From NCBI RefSeq assembly GCF_022664465.1, contig NZ_JAKREV010000001.1:1095840-1159839 (forward strand): a stretch of 64,000 nt of DNA. Direction: 5' to 3'. Of the stretch, positions 17,729-26,282 are shown in pieces; within the stretch, counting starts at the first letter, position 1; every line of letters begins with the position of its first letter. The position numbers and the translations under genes were made by a program. This DNA comes from Sphingomonas hankookensis. Its GTDB lineage: Bacteria; Pseudomonadota; Alphaproteobacteria; Sphingomonadales; Sphingomonadaceae. The notes under the pieces were generated by a model. That model did not search any database. It was not told the DNA's origin and saw nothing but the letters and a program-made list of their open reading frames with translations.

Positions 17729-17997
17729 AGCCGCTCGACCAGCCCGGTATCCACCAGCTCGTCCAGCCGCGCGGTCAGCCCCGCTGCATCGCCATCGGGC
17801 AGGTCGAACCGCTCGGCCAGCGCTGCCAGCAATTCCTCGGGCGTCATCGCCTGATCGGCGATCAGTTCAAGTATCTCGGGCACCGGCGGCGCGACGATAT
17901 GGGTCTGTCCCGACGCGCGGTGATAGACGGCGCTGAGCGCATCGAGCGGCACGATGCGCAGCGATACCGCCGGCGGCGCGCGATAGCGTGCCGGCAC
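17725..17997 (-). CDS. PqqD-like peptide chaperone (HPr-rel-A system)
   Basis: A 90-residue PqqD-type domain, the RiPP recognition element fold. Visible features are the strand segment LSAVYHRASGQTHIVAPPV and the helical stretch MTPEELLAALAERF, ending with a GLVERL strand. The GTG at 17997 lies 7 bases after the stop of the upstream exported-protein gene and gives the usual length; an ATG at 18075 would overlap that gene by about 70 bases. The stop overlaps the kinase ATG. Such domains bind leader peptides and present them to modifying enzymes, so a peptide substrate is expected. Confidence 0.72.
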   Translation of the reverse strand: MPARYRAPPAVSLRIVPLDALSAVYHRASGQTHIVAPPVPEILELIADQAMTPEELLAALAERFDLPDGDAAGLTARLDELVDTGLVERL

Positions 17998-18004
17998 GGC
18001 TGAA

Positions 18005-18400
18005 TCAGCCGCGCGGCATCTGGAGCGAGGCGAAGCAGGTGAAGCCGCTGGTCCCGTTCTGCAACCGCTGGACATATTTCAGATAGGCGCGGGTCGTGTC
18101 GCCATCGGCGCCAGGCAGGTTCTGCCCCTTCATCGCCGCCTTGATCTGTTCGCCGGTGAACGGCCGGTTGGCGCCGGGGAAGGCGCCGGGCGTGCCGGGG
18201 GCCACGGTCTGCCCGTCGGCGGCGATCATCTGTCCAGCGCGGGCGCGATCGGGGATCGGAATCTCGCAGGTCATGATCGACGCCTGGGTCTGCGCCAGCG
18301 CCGGACGGATCGACACCACCGCCGACGCGCTGGCCGCACCGATCAGCAGCGTGCGCCGCGCGAGCTTGCCATCGGGCGAAGGGGTGGGAGCGTCGGTCAT
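18005..18400 (-). CDS. Small exported protein heading the HPr-rel-A cassette
   Basis: A 131-residue protein of unrecognised family. The N-terminus has a twin-arginine-like segment (LARRTLLIG, Arg15-Arg16) and a hydrophobic run ending RPALAQ near residue 37, so export by Tat or Sec is likely. The mature part has only two cysteines, Cys45 and Cys122, which could form a disulfide, and ends in a short segment GFTCFASLQMPRG. It is first in a four-gene run with the PqqD-like, kinase and nucleotidyltransferase genes. Its position makes it a candidate substrate of that machinery, which is inference. The start ATG at 18400 is preferred over one 13 codons upstream. Confidence 0.6.
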   Translation of the reverse strand: MTDAPTPSPDGKLARRTLLIGAASASAVVSIRPALAQTQASIMTCEIPIPDRARAGQMIAADGQTVAPGTPGAFPGANRPFTGEQIKAAMKGQNLPGADGDTTRAYLKYVQRLQNGTSGFTCFASLQMPRG

Positions 18401-18516
18401 GCGCCATCTTCCCCAACCCGGCACAATTCGCAATCGCAAAGAGGGTTAACCTGTCCGATCGCGGGGCAAGCCCGCCCCCTCTGGCCTTGGGCGACACTTC
18501 CGCCTAATCGGGGGTG

Positions 18517-19719
18517 ATGGACGAATTCGGCCCCCGCCTGCCCCTCGCCCTCGTCATCGCGGTCGGTGTCGCCCTGCTGGCGCTGCTGCTGGGAGCCGGG
18601 ATCAACGCCAGCGCGGTCGTGGCGGTAGGTGCGGTCGCCGCGGTGCTGGTCGCCGGGCTGCACGCGCCCGAACGAAGCCCGACCGAATCGCCCGACACCG
18701 CGCGCCAGCATGCCGCCGCCGCGACCCAGTCGGCGATCGACGCGGTCGACGAACCGATCCTCGTCATTGCCGCGGGCCATGTCGAGGCGGCGAACCCCGC
18801 GGCGCTCGCGCTGCTGGGCCAGCATGTCGTCGGCGGCGACGTCCGCCTCGCCATCCGCCACCCGGCCGCTGCCGAGCGGCTGTTCGGCACCAGCGACGAT
18901 CGCGAGCCCGTAGGGCTGGTCGGGCTGGGCGCGCGCGACCAGAGCTGGGAGATGCGGGTGCGCCCGCTGACCCACGACCGGCGGCTGGTGCATCTGGTCG
19001 ACCGCACCGGCAACCGCGCGACCGAGCGGATGCGGGTCGATTTCGTCGCCAATGCCAGCCACGAACTGCGCACCCCGCTCGCTTCGCTGCTGGGCTTCAT
19101 CGAAACGCTGCGCGACGAGGCGGGCGAGGATCCGGGCGTGCGCGAACGTTTCCTGAAGGTCATGAACGACGAAGCGCGCCGGATGCAGCGGTTGATCGAC
19201 GACCTGATTTCGCTCAGCCGGATCGAGGCGGAGAAATATCGTCCGCCCGATCAGGCGATCGACCTGTCGGCGATGGTGCCCGCCGTCCGCGACGAACTGG
19301 CCGCGACCAACCCGACGCGCGGCGCCGATGTCGCGCTGACGATCGACGGCGACGTCACCGTCATCGGCGACCGCGCGCAGTTGTCGCAACTGCTCCACAA
19401 CATCATGGGCAATGCGATGAAATATGGTCGCGCCGGAACGCCGGTCGAGGTGCGGCTGACCCCGCGCGACACCATGGCCGAACTGGTTGTGCGCGACCAT
19501 GGCGAGGGGGTTGCGATCGAACACCTCCCGCGGCTGACCGAACGATTCTATCGTGTCGATTCGGGGCGTAGCCGGGCGCTGGGGGGCACCGGCCTCGGCC
19601 TCGCCATCGTCAAGCATATCGTCGAGCGGCATCGCGGGCGGCTCGATATCGGCAGCGTGGTGGGGGACGGGACGACGGTTTCCGTCCTGTTGCCGCTCCA
19701 CGGTGTCATGAAGCCGTAA
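18517..19719 (+). CDS. phoR: Phosphate regulon sensor histidine kinase
   Basis: A 400-residue sensor kinase. Two closely spaced membrane segments (residues 8-28 and 31-49) have no periplasmic domain between them, as in PhoR. A PAS-like region precedes the HisKA motif NASHELRTPLAS with His182, then the HATPase motifs HNIMGNAMKYG, DHGEGV and GGTGLGLAIVKH. It phosphorylates PhoB when phosphate is scarce, under control of Pst and PhoU. A GTG at 18514 is the alternative start. It heads the pho-pst operon. Confidence 0.9.
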   Translation: MDEFGPRLPLALVIAVGVALLALLLGAGINASAVVAVGAVAAVLVAGLHAPERSPTESPDTARQHAAAATQSAIDAVDEPILVIAAGHVEAANPAALALLGQHVVGGDVRLAIRHPAAAERLFGTSDDREPVGLVGLGARDQSWEMRVRPLTHDRRLVHLVDRTGNRATERMRVDFVANASHELRTPLASLLGFIETLRDEAGEDPGVRERFLKVMNDEARRMQRLIDDLISLSRIEAEKYRPPDQAIDLSAMVPAVRDELAATNPTRGADVALTIDGDVTVIGDRAQLSQLLHNIMGNAMKYGRAGTPVEVRLTPRDTMAELVVRDHGEGVAIEHLPRLTERFYRVDSGRSRALGGTGLGLAIVKHIVERHRGRLDIGSVVGDGTTVSVLLPLHGVMKP

Positions 19720-19731
19720 CGCCATGGTAAC
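19704..19731 (+). promoter_or_regulatory. Candidate Pho box upstream of pstS
   Basis: Three related hexamers, TGTCAT (19704), CGTAAC (19715) and GGTAAC (19726), start exactly 11 bases apart. PhoB boxes are direct repeats of a 7-base core at 11-base spacing, with TGTCAT or TGTAAC-like units. The site overlaps the phoR stop and ends 56 bases before the pstS start, consistent with an internal phosphate-responsive promoter. Confidence 0.5.
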
Positions 19732-19786
19732 ACAGCACCGCCGAGCGTCGCGAATGTCCGCATACGCCCCTGGAAACTGGAACCGC

Positions 19787-20818
19787 ATGTATCGCCGGAT
19801 CGCGTCCGTCCTGGCCCTTGGCCTAGCGCTTGCCGCGTGCGAGCCGCAGACGTCGCGCGACCATATCCGCGTCGTGGGGTCGTCGACCGTCTATCCCTTC
19901 ACCACCGCGGTTGCCGAGATGCTGGTGAACGCCAACCCCGATCTGCGCGCGCCGCTGGTCGAATCGACCGGCACCGGCGCCGGCGCGGCGCTGTTCTGCG
20001 CGGGTGTCGGCCCGCAGCATCCCGACATCCTCGACGCCTCGCGCCGCCTGAAGAAATCCGAATATGCCAATTGCGTGTCGCACGGCGTGAAGGACATCAT
20101 GGAAATCCAGGTCGGCGTCGACGGCGTCGCGCTGGCCGAATCGAACAACGGACCGAAGCTGCAGCTTTCGAAGCGCGACGTGTACATGGCGCTGTCGGCC
20201 AATCCGCTGGGCAAGCCCAACACCGCGCGGATGTGGAACGAGATCAACCCGGCGCTGCCCGCGATCCCGATCCAGTTCTTTGGCCCGCCATCGACCAGCG
20301 GTACCCGTGACGCACTGGTCGAACTCATCATGGTCCCGGCGTGCGAAGCGGCGATGCCGCAGGTGAAGGCGCTGAAGGACAGCGACAAGGACCGCTACGA
20401 GGACATCTGCACCCGCATCCGCGAGGACGCGGCCTATGTCGACAAGGGCGAGAACGACAATCTGATCGTGCAGAACCTGTCGACCAACCCCAACGCCATC
20501 GGCATTTTCGGCTATTCCTATCTGGAGGAGAACAAGTCGCGGCTGCACGGCGTGCCGATCGACGGCATCGCGCCCAGCTATGACAGCATCGCCGATGGCA
20601 GCTATCCCGGCGCCCGCCCGCTGTTCCTCTATGTGAAGAAGGCGCATATCAAGCCGGTACCGGGCATGACCGACTTCCTCGCCACCTTCGCGAAGTCGTG
20701 GGACCCCGGCGGGCCGCTGACCCGCCGCGGCATGATCGCCGCGCCCGAAGCGATCCGCGCCGAATCGAAAGCGGAGATCGAGAACCAGACCCCGATGAAC
20801 CCGGCGGGGCTGCACTGA
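19787..20818 (+). CDS. pstS: Phosphate ABC transporter substrate-binding protein
   Basis: A 343-residue PstS-like protein with a lipoprotein signal; the lipobox LAAC puts the lipidated Cys near residue 18. The mature protein begins with DHIRVVGSSTVYPFTTAV, the phosphate-binding SST loop, and later has STSGTRDAL, both family signatures. It binds periplasmic phosphate for PstCAB. The frame is open to 19724, but the ATG at 19787 gives the proper signal peptide. The stop overlaps pstC by one base (TGATG). Confidence 0.9.
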   Translation: MYRRIASVLALGLALAACEPQTSRDHIRVVGSSTVYPFTTAVAEMLVNANPDLRAPLVESTGTGAGAALFCAGVGPQHPDILDASRRLKKSEYANCVSHGVKDIMEIQVGVDGVALAESNNGPKLQLSKRDVYMALSANPLGKPNTARMWNEINPALPAIPIQFFGPPSTSGTRDALVELIMVPACEAAMPQVKALKDSDKDRYEDICTRIREDAAYVDKGENDNLIVQNLSTNPNAIGIFGYSYLEENKSRLHGVPIDGIAPSYDSIADGSYPGARPLFLYVKKAHIKPVPGMTDFLATFAKSWDPGGPLTRRGMIAAPEAIRAESKAEIENQTPMNPAGLH

Positions 20819-22200
20819 TGCACGGTTTCACCCTGATCCTGCTGATGCTGGGGTTCGGCGGTATCGGCTGGATGGTGGCGCGCGCCCGCGCCGCGCGCTT
20901 TGCCAAGCCGGTCACCGCCGCCGACCGGCCCAATTCATTGCCTAGCCAGCATGGCTGGCACATGGCGATCTGGATCGCCGCGCCCGCCCTGCTGTTCTTG
21001 AGCGTCTGGAGTGCGGTATCGCCCGCGCTGGTGCGCGATGCGGTGCTGTCGACGCCAGGCGCCACCGGCCTGCCCGGCCCCGGCTTCGAACGCTCGGCGA
21101 TTCTGGCGGAAGCGCGTGCGCTGGCCAGCGGCAATGCGTACGGTGCGTTCAACCAGCAGGCGGAGGTGCTGGCCCCCGCCTATGCCGCCGCGCAGAGCCG
21201 CTATGACTGGATCGGCACGACGCTCGCCGTCCTGCTCGCCTTTGCCGGCGGGGCGTTCGCCTTCACCCGTATCCGCCCCGATTATCGCGCGCGCACGCAG
21301 GTCGAACGCGCGGTGATGCTGGCGTTGCTGGTCGCGTCGCTGATCGCGATCCTGACCACGCTCGGCATCTTCGTGTCGCTGGTCGTCGAAAGCTGGCGCT
21401 TCTTCCGCATCGTGCCGGTCGGCGATTTCCTGTTCGGCACCAATTGGAGCCCGCAGGTCATCCGCTCGAACGATCCGGGCGCGACCTTGGGCGCAGTACC
21501 GCTGTTCTGGGGCACCTTCTTCATCGGCGCGGTGATCGCGATGATCGTCGCCATCCCGTTCGGGCTGATGAGCGCGATCTACCTGACACAGTACGCCAAA
21601 CCGACCGTGCGCAAGTGGATGAAGCCGATCCTCGAGATTCTGGCGGGCGTGCCAACCGTGGTCTATGGCTATTTCGCGGCACTGACCGTGGGTCCGGCGA
21701 TCCGCGACCTTGCGGTGCTGCTCGGCATGCCGTTCGCCAGTTCGGAAAGCGCGCTCGCCGCGGGCCTCGTCATGGGCGTGATGATCATCCCGTTCGTGTC
21801 GTCGATGGCCGACGATTCGATCGCGGCGGTGCCGCAGTCGATGCGCGACGGCAGCCTCGCAATGGGCGCCACCACCAGCGAAACGATCGGCAAGGTGCTG
21901 CTTCCCGCCGCCCTCCCCGGCGTGGTTGCCGGTGTGCTGCTCGCGGTCAGCCGCGCGATCGGCGAGACGATGATCGTCGTCATGGCCGCCTCGGGCGCGG
22001 CATCGATCACCTTGAACCCGTTCGAGAGCGCGACGACGGTCACCAAACAGATCGTCGACCTGCTGACCGGCGAGGCCGAGTTCGACAGCCCGAAGACGCT
22101 CGCCGCCTTCGCACTCGGCCTGACGCTGTTCGCGATCACCTTCCTCCTCAACGTCGTCGCGCTGCGCGTCGTCAAACGGTATCGGGAAGCGTATGAATAG
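20818..22200 (+). CDS. pstC: Phosphate ABC transporter permease PstC
   Basis: A 460-residue permease, about 140 residues longer than E. coli PstC. The N-terminal extension carries three extra hydrophobic segments and a roughly 60-residue linker (residues 60-125). The C-terminal half has the normal permease core with the EAA-like loop AAVPQSMRDGSLAMGATTSETI. It forms the membrane channel with PstA. The start overlaps the pstS stop, and the end overlaps pstA by 8 bases. The extra region may be a regulatory domain facing PhoR/PhoU, which is inference. Confidence 0.9.
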   Translation: MHGFTLILLMLGFGGIGWMVARARAARFAKPVTAADRPNSLPSQHGWHMAIWIAAPALLFLSVWSAVSPALVRDAVLSTPGATGLPGPGFERSAILAEARALASGNAYGAFNQQAEVLAPAYAAAQSRYDWIGTTLAVLLAFAGGAFAFTRIRPDYRARTQVERAVMLALLVASLIAILTTLGIFVSLVVESWRFFRIVPVGDFLFGTNWSPQVIRSNDPGATLGAVPLFWGTFFIGAVIAMIVAIPFGLMSAIYLTQYAKPTVRKWMKPILEILAGVPTVVYGYFAALTVGPAIRDLAVLLGMPFASSESALAAGLVMGVMIIPFVSSMADDSIAAVPQSMRDGSLAMGATTSETIGKVLLPAALPGVVAGVLLAVSRAIGETMIVVMAASGAASITLNPFESATTVTKQIVDLLTGEAEFDSPKTLAAFALGLTLFAITFLLNVVALRVVKRYREAYE

Positions 22201-23491
22201 TCCTGCGAATGTCGCCGGATCGCCCGCGGTCGAACGGAACGTGCCCGAGCGCGTGCCGACCAACTGGAAGACGGGGTCGATGCAGAAACGCATCCGCCGC
22301 CGCTATTCGGCCGAGCGTCGCTTCCGCTTCTTCGGCCTTGCCGCCGTGTCGCTGTCGGCCGGGTTCCTCGCCTTCCTGCTGATCACGATGTTGATGAGCG
22401 GGATCGGCGGGTTCCAGCGCACGCTGGTGACGCTGCCGATCGACTTCCCCTCCGCGGGGCTGGAGGTCGACCGCGCGCAGTTGAAGGGGCGCGGCGCCGA
22501 TCTGGCGCTTGCAGGTGCCGGCCTCGAAAACGCCGTCAACGGCGCGGCCGCGGCGACATTTGGTGAGGACAACCGCGTCGTCTCCGACAGCGCGTGGCTG
22601 ACGGTACGCGACGCGATCAAGGCCGATCCGTCGATCCTGACGCGCAAGGTCGCCATCCCCGTCCCCGCCGCGCCGGGGCTGGAGGAAGCCGCCAAGGGCG
22701 ATGGCGAGCCGGCGAACGAGGCGATGGTCGCCCGGCTGGAGCGCGCCGGTGCGATCTCGACCGGGTTCAACACCGACTTCTTCCAATCGGCCGATTCGAC
22801 CGATCCGACCGCGGTCGGCATCTGGGGCGCGCTGAAAGGCTCGCTGATGACGATGCTGGTGACGCTGCTGATCGCCTTCCCGGTCGGCACGCTCTCGGCG
22901 CTGTATCTGGAAGAATACGCCCCGCGGAACCGCTGGACCGATCTGATCGAGGTATCGATCAACAACCTCGCCGCGGTGCCGTCGATCATCTTCGGCCTGC
23001 TCGGCCTCGCGGTGTTCCTCGGCACGCTGAACCTGCCGCGTTCGGCGCCGATCGTCGGCGGGCTGACGCTGGCGCTGATGATCATGCCGGTCATCGTCAT
23101 CGCCGGGCGCAACGCGATCAAGGCGGTGCCGCCGTCGATCCGCGACGCGGCGCTCGGCATCGGCGCGTCGAAGGTGCAGGTCGTGTTCCACCACGTCCTC
23201 CCCCTTGCCCTGCCCGGTATCCTGACCGGCACGATCATCGGCATGGCGCGCGCGCTGGGCGAAACCGCGCCGCTGCTGATGATCGGGATGCGCGCCTTTA
23301 TCAGCCAGCCGCCGCAGGGCTTTGCCGACCCGGCGACCGTGCTGCCGGTGCAGATCTTCCTGTGGTCCGATCAGGTCAGCCGCGGCTTCATCGAAAAGAC
23401 CAGCGCGGCGATCCTCGTGCTGCTGGCGTTCCTCCTCGCGATGAACGCGCTCGCCATCTATCTCCGCAATCGCTTCGAGACCCGCTGGTAA
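22193..23491 (+). CDS. pstA: Phosphate ABC transporter permease PstA
   Basis: A 432-residue permease with a long cytoplasmic N-terminus and a large insertion (about residues 70-200) between the first membrane segment and the permease core. The core begins near [16 protein letters not shown], contains the EAA loop [20 protein letters not shown] and ends in a hydrophobic helix. E. coli PstA is about 296 residues, so this is the enlarged alphaproteobacterial type. The stop codon overlaps the pstB start by one base (TAATG). Confidence 0.9.
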   Translation: MNSPANVAGSPAVERNVPERVPTNWKTGSMQKRIRRRYSAERRFRFFGLAAVSLSAGFLAFLLITMLMSGIGGFQRTLVTLPIDFPSAGLEVDRAQLKGRGADLALAGAGLENAVNGAAAATFGEDNRVVSDSAWLTVRDAIKADPSILTRKVAIPVPAAPGLEEAAKGDGEPANEAMVARLERAGAISTGFNTDFFQSADSTDPTAVGIWGALKGSLMTMLVTLLIAFPVGTLSALYLEEYAPRNRWTDLIEVSINNLAAVPSIIFGLLGLAVFLGTLNLPRSAPIVGGLTLALMIMPVIVIAGRNAIKAVPPSIRDAALGIGASKVQVVFHHVLPLALPGILTGTIIGMARALGETAPLLMIGMRAFISQPPQGFADPATVLPVQIFLWSDQVSRGFIEKTSAAILVLLAFLLAMNALAIYLRNRFETRW

Positions 23492-24273
23492 TGACCGACA
23501 CCCAACTCAACAACGCACCGCCGAAATTGTCGGCGCGCGGCGTCGACGTGTTCTATGGCCAGAAACAGGCGATCAAGGACGTGTCGATCGATATCGACAT
23601 GGAACATGTCACCGCCTTTATCGGCCCGTCGGGCTGCGGCAAGTCGACCTTCCTGCGCACGATGAACCGGATGAACGACACCGTTGCTTCGGCGAAGGTC
23701 ACCGGCGACATCCGGCTGGATGGCGAGGATATCTATTCCCCCGCGATGGACGTGGTGCAGCTGCGCGCCCGCGTCGGCATGGTGTTCCAGAAGCCCAACC
23801 CGTTCCCCAAATCGATCTACGAAAACGTCGCCTATGGCCCGCGCATCCACGGCCTCGCCACCTCGAAGGGCGAGATGGACGGCATCGTCGAACGCTCGCT
23901 GACCCGCGCCGGCCTCTGGAACGAGGTCAAGGATCGCCTGACCGACAGCGGCACCGCACTGTCGGGCGGGCAGCAGCAGCGGCTGTGCATCGCCCGCGCG
24001 ATCGCGGTCGATCCCGAAGTGATCCTGATGGACGAACCCTGTTCGGCACTCGACCCGATCGCGACAGCCAAGATCGAGGAGCTGATCCACGAACTGCGCG
24101 GCCGCTATGCGATCGCGATCGTCACCCACAACATGCAGCAGGCGGCGCGCGTGTCGCAGCGCACCGCCTTCTTCCACCTCGGCACGCTGGTGGAATATGG
24201 CCGGACCTCGGACATCTTTACCAACCCCCGGCAAGAGCGCACAAAAGACTATATTACGGGGCGTTATGGTTGA
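23491..24273 (+). CDS. pstB: Phosphate ABC transporter ATP-binding protein
   Basis: A 260-residue PstB. Walker A is GPSGCGKST with Lys51, the ABC signature is LSGGQQQR and Walker B is VILMDEP, followed by [16 protein letters not shown]. It powers high-affinity phosphate import by PstCA. The frame is open far upstream within pstA, but the ATG at 23491 is coupled to the pstA stop and gives the family N-terminus. Confidence 0.96.
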   Translation: MTDTQLNNAPPKLSARGVDVFYGQKQAIKDVSIDIDMEHVTAFIGPSGCGKSTFLRTMNRMNDTVASAKVTGDIRLDGEDIYSPAMDVVQLRARVGMVFQKPNPFPKSIYENVAYGPRIHGLATSKGEMDGIVERSLTRAGLWNEVKDRLTDSGTALSGGQQQRLCIARAIAVDPEVILMDEPCSALDPIATAKIEELIHELRGRYAIAIVTHNMQQAARVSQRTAFFHLGTLVEYGRTSDIFTNPRQERTKDYITGRYG

Positions 24274-24283
24274 GGGAGGCGAG

Positions 24284-24985
24284 ATGGCGACGGGCCACGA
24301 ACATACCGTCAAGGCATTCGACCGCGATATCGGGCATCTGCGCGCGCTGATTTCGCAGATGGGCGGCCTCGCCGAACAGGCGATCACCGACGCGATGCTG
24401 GCACTGTCGCGCAACGATCCCGCGCTCGCCAAGCAGGTTCGGGCGCAGGACAAGGCGATCGACGCGATCGAGGCGGAGGTCGAAAAGCTGGTCGTGCGCG
24501 TCATCGCGCTGCGCGCGCCGATGGCCGACGACCTGCGCGAAGTCGTCGCCGCGCTGAAGATCGCCGCGGTGATCGAACGCATCGGCGACTATGCGAAGAA
24601 CATCGCCAAGCGGGTGTCGTCGATCCACGGCGAAACCCACGACCCGCGCATCGAACCGCTCAGCATCCTGCCGGCGATGGCGCAGCTGGCGTCGGACATG
24701 GTGCATGACGTGCTCAACGCCTTTTCGGCGCGCGACGCGCAGGCGGCGGTGGAAATCTGCAAGCGCGACAATGCGCTCGACGATTATTACAACAGCATTT
24801 TCCGCGTGCTGGTGACCTATATGGTCGAAAACCCCAAGACGATCAGCCAGGTCGCCCACCTGCTGTTCGTCGCCAAGAACCTCGAACGTATCGGCGATCA
24901 TGCGACCAACGTCGCCGAAATGGTCTATTTCGCCGCGACCGGCCAGACGATGGCCGAGCGTGAAACCACGGAATTCGCAGGATAA
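24284..24985 (+). CDS. phoU: Phosphate signalling complex protein PhoU
   Basis: A 233-residue PhoU made of two helical repeats. Each repeat has the metal-binding type of segment, for example VIERIGDYAKNIA and NLERIGDHATNVAE. It restrains PhoR when phosphate is plentiful. Two in-frame starts compete: 24266 and 24284. The ATG at 24284 has a strong GGGAGG ribosome site 6 bases upstream and gives MATGHEHTVKAFDRD, so it is preferred. It follows pstB by 10 bases and precedes phoB by 2. Confidence 0.95.
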   Translation: MATGHEHTVKAFDRDIGHLRALISQMGGLAEQAITDAMLALSRNDPALAKQVRAQDKAIDAIEAEVEKLVVRVIALRAPMADDLREVVAALKIAAVIERIGDYAKNIAKRVSSIHGETHDPRIEPLSILPAMAQLASDMVHDVLNAFSARDAQAAVEICKRDNALDDYYNSIFRVLVTYMVENPKTISQVAHLLFVAKNLERIGDHATNVAEMVYFAATGQTMAERETTEFAG

Positions 24986-24987
24986 TC

Positions 24988-25680
24988 ATGACCAAGGCAC
25001 GGATGTTGCTGCTGGAAGACGATGCGGCGCTCGCCGAACTGATCGCCTTTCATTTCCAGCGCGAGGATTTCGAGGTCGTCCGCACGCACGAGGGCGAGGA
25101 AGCGTTGCTGCTCGCGCGCGAGGCGACGCCCGACATCGTCCTGCTCGACTGGATGGTCGAGGGGCTGTCGGGGATCGAGGTCTGCCGACAGCTGCGCCGA
25201 CAGGCCGAGACGCAGAACGTGCCGATCATCATGCTGACCGCGCGCGGCGAGGAAGAGGACCGCGTGCGCGGGCTGGAGACCGGTGCCGACGATTATGTGA
25301 CGAAGCCGTTTAGCCCGCGCGAACTGGTCGCGCGCGTCAACGCGGTGCTGCGTCGTGTCCGCCCGGCACTGGCGGGTGAGGCGCTGACCTATGCCGATAT
25401 CGAGATGGATACGGTCGGCCACCGCGTCCGGCGCGGCGGCGAAGTCGTGCCGCTTGGGCCGACGGAATTCCGTCTTCTCAAGCACTTCCTCGAACATCCC
25501 GGCTGGGTTTTCTCGCGCGAACGACTGCTCGATGCAGTCTGGGGCCATGATTCGGATATCGAGTCGCGTACCGTCGACGTACATATTCGGCGTCTGCGCA
25601 AGGCGATCAACGTCGGCGATCGTCCGGATATTATCCGCACCGTCCGTTCGGCAGGGTACGCGCTGGACGCGACAGGCTGA
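24988..25680 (+). CDS. phoB: Phosphate regulon response regulator PhoB
   Basis: A 230-residue OmpR/PhoB-type regulator. The receiver has the acidic pocket LLEDDA at residues 8-13, the phosphoacceptor Asp54 in VLLDWMVEG and Lys106 in TKPF. The winged-helix DNA-binding domain ends with SRTVDVHIRRLRKAIN. It activates pho genes, plausibly through the box at 19704-19731. It closes the phoR-pstSCAB-phoU-phoB run. Confidence 0.95.
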   Translation: MTKARMLLLEDDAALAELIAFHFQREDFEVVRTHEGEEALLLAREATPDIVLLDWMVEGLSGIEVCRQLRRQAETQNVPIIMLTARGEEEDRVRGLETGADDYVTKPFSPRELVARVNAVLRRVRPALAGEALTYADIEMDTVGHRVRRGGEVVPLGPTEFRLLKHFLEHPGWVFSRERLLDAVWGHDSDIESRTVDVHIRRLRKAINVGDRPDIIRTVRSAGYALDATG

Positions 25681-25759
25681 AAACTTCGTCGGAAACCTTT
25701 TCGACTTGGGTCGTTTGGTTCGCAGCCTCAACGATAAAAGTCGAAAAAGGAGCTATCCG

Positions 25760-26164
25760 ATGAAGACTGTTGCATTCATGGCCGCCCTGCTGATGGGCAG
25801 CGCCGCTGTCGCGCAGACCACCCCGCCGACCACGCCGCCGGCCGACACGACGATGCAGCCGGGCACCCCGGCTGCGCCGACGCCGCCCGCCGACAACATG
25901 ACCCCGCCGCCGGCACCCGACGCTTCGGCCGATCCCGCCGCCGCGCCGACGACGCCGCCGGCCGACCCGATGGCGCCGACCGCCGCCCCGGCACCGGGCG
26001 CACCGATGGCTCCGAACGCTCCGATGGCAGGCGCGCCGATGGCCGGCACCCCGCAGGTCCAGTTCGCCCCGCCGCAGATGACCCCGCCGCCGGCGGCGAA
26101 GGAAAGCTATCCGGTGTGCTCGCGCACCGTGAAGGACAGCTGCCGCAATCCGGGCGGTAAGTAA
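25760..26164 (+). CDS. Pro/Ala/Met-rich small exported protein
   Basis: A 134-residue low-complexity protein. A signal peptide (MKTVAFMAALLMGSAAVAQ) precedes about 90 residues dominated by Pro, Ala, Thr and Met, including repeated TPPADP- and GAPMA-like units. A short C-terminal part has two cysteines (VCSRTVKDSCRN). It is likely periplasmic and intrinsically disordered. No function is recognised. The AAGGAGC ribosome site fits this start. A strong terminator follows, so it is probably its own transcript, or the end of the pho operon read-through. Confidence 0.7.
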   Translation: MKTVAFMAALLMGSAAVAQTTPPTTPPADTTMQPGTPAAPTPPADNMTPPPAPDASADPAAAPTTPPADPMAPTAAPAPGAPMAPNAPMAGAPMAGTPQVQFAPPQMTPPPAAKESYPVCSRTVKDSCRNPGGK

Positions 26165-26192
26165 CACCGCACCGGCCTGACCGGCCAGCAAC

Positions 26193-26224
26193 GGCGCCCC
26201 GCCCACCCGGCGGGGCGCCTTTTT
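26193..26224 (+). terminator. Rho-independent terminator
   Basis: The stem GGCGCCCCGC pairs with GCGGGGCGCC around a short loop and is followed by five to six T residues. It lies 29 bases after the Pro-rich protein gene. Confidence 0.9.
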
Positions 26225-26282
26225 CATTGCCTGGGAATGGCGGACCGATAGGTTGCGGGTAGCAACCAGATAAGGACCGTCC

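Noticed and set aside
18401..18516. A second Pho box upstream of phoR
   Set aside because: GTTAACCTGTCCGAT lacks the 11-base repeat spacing and is too weak to call.
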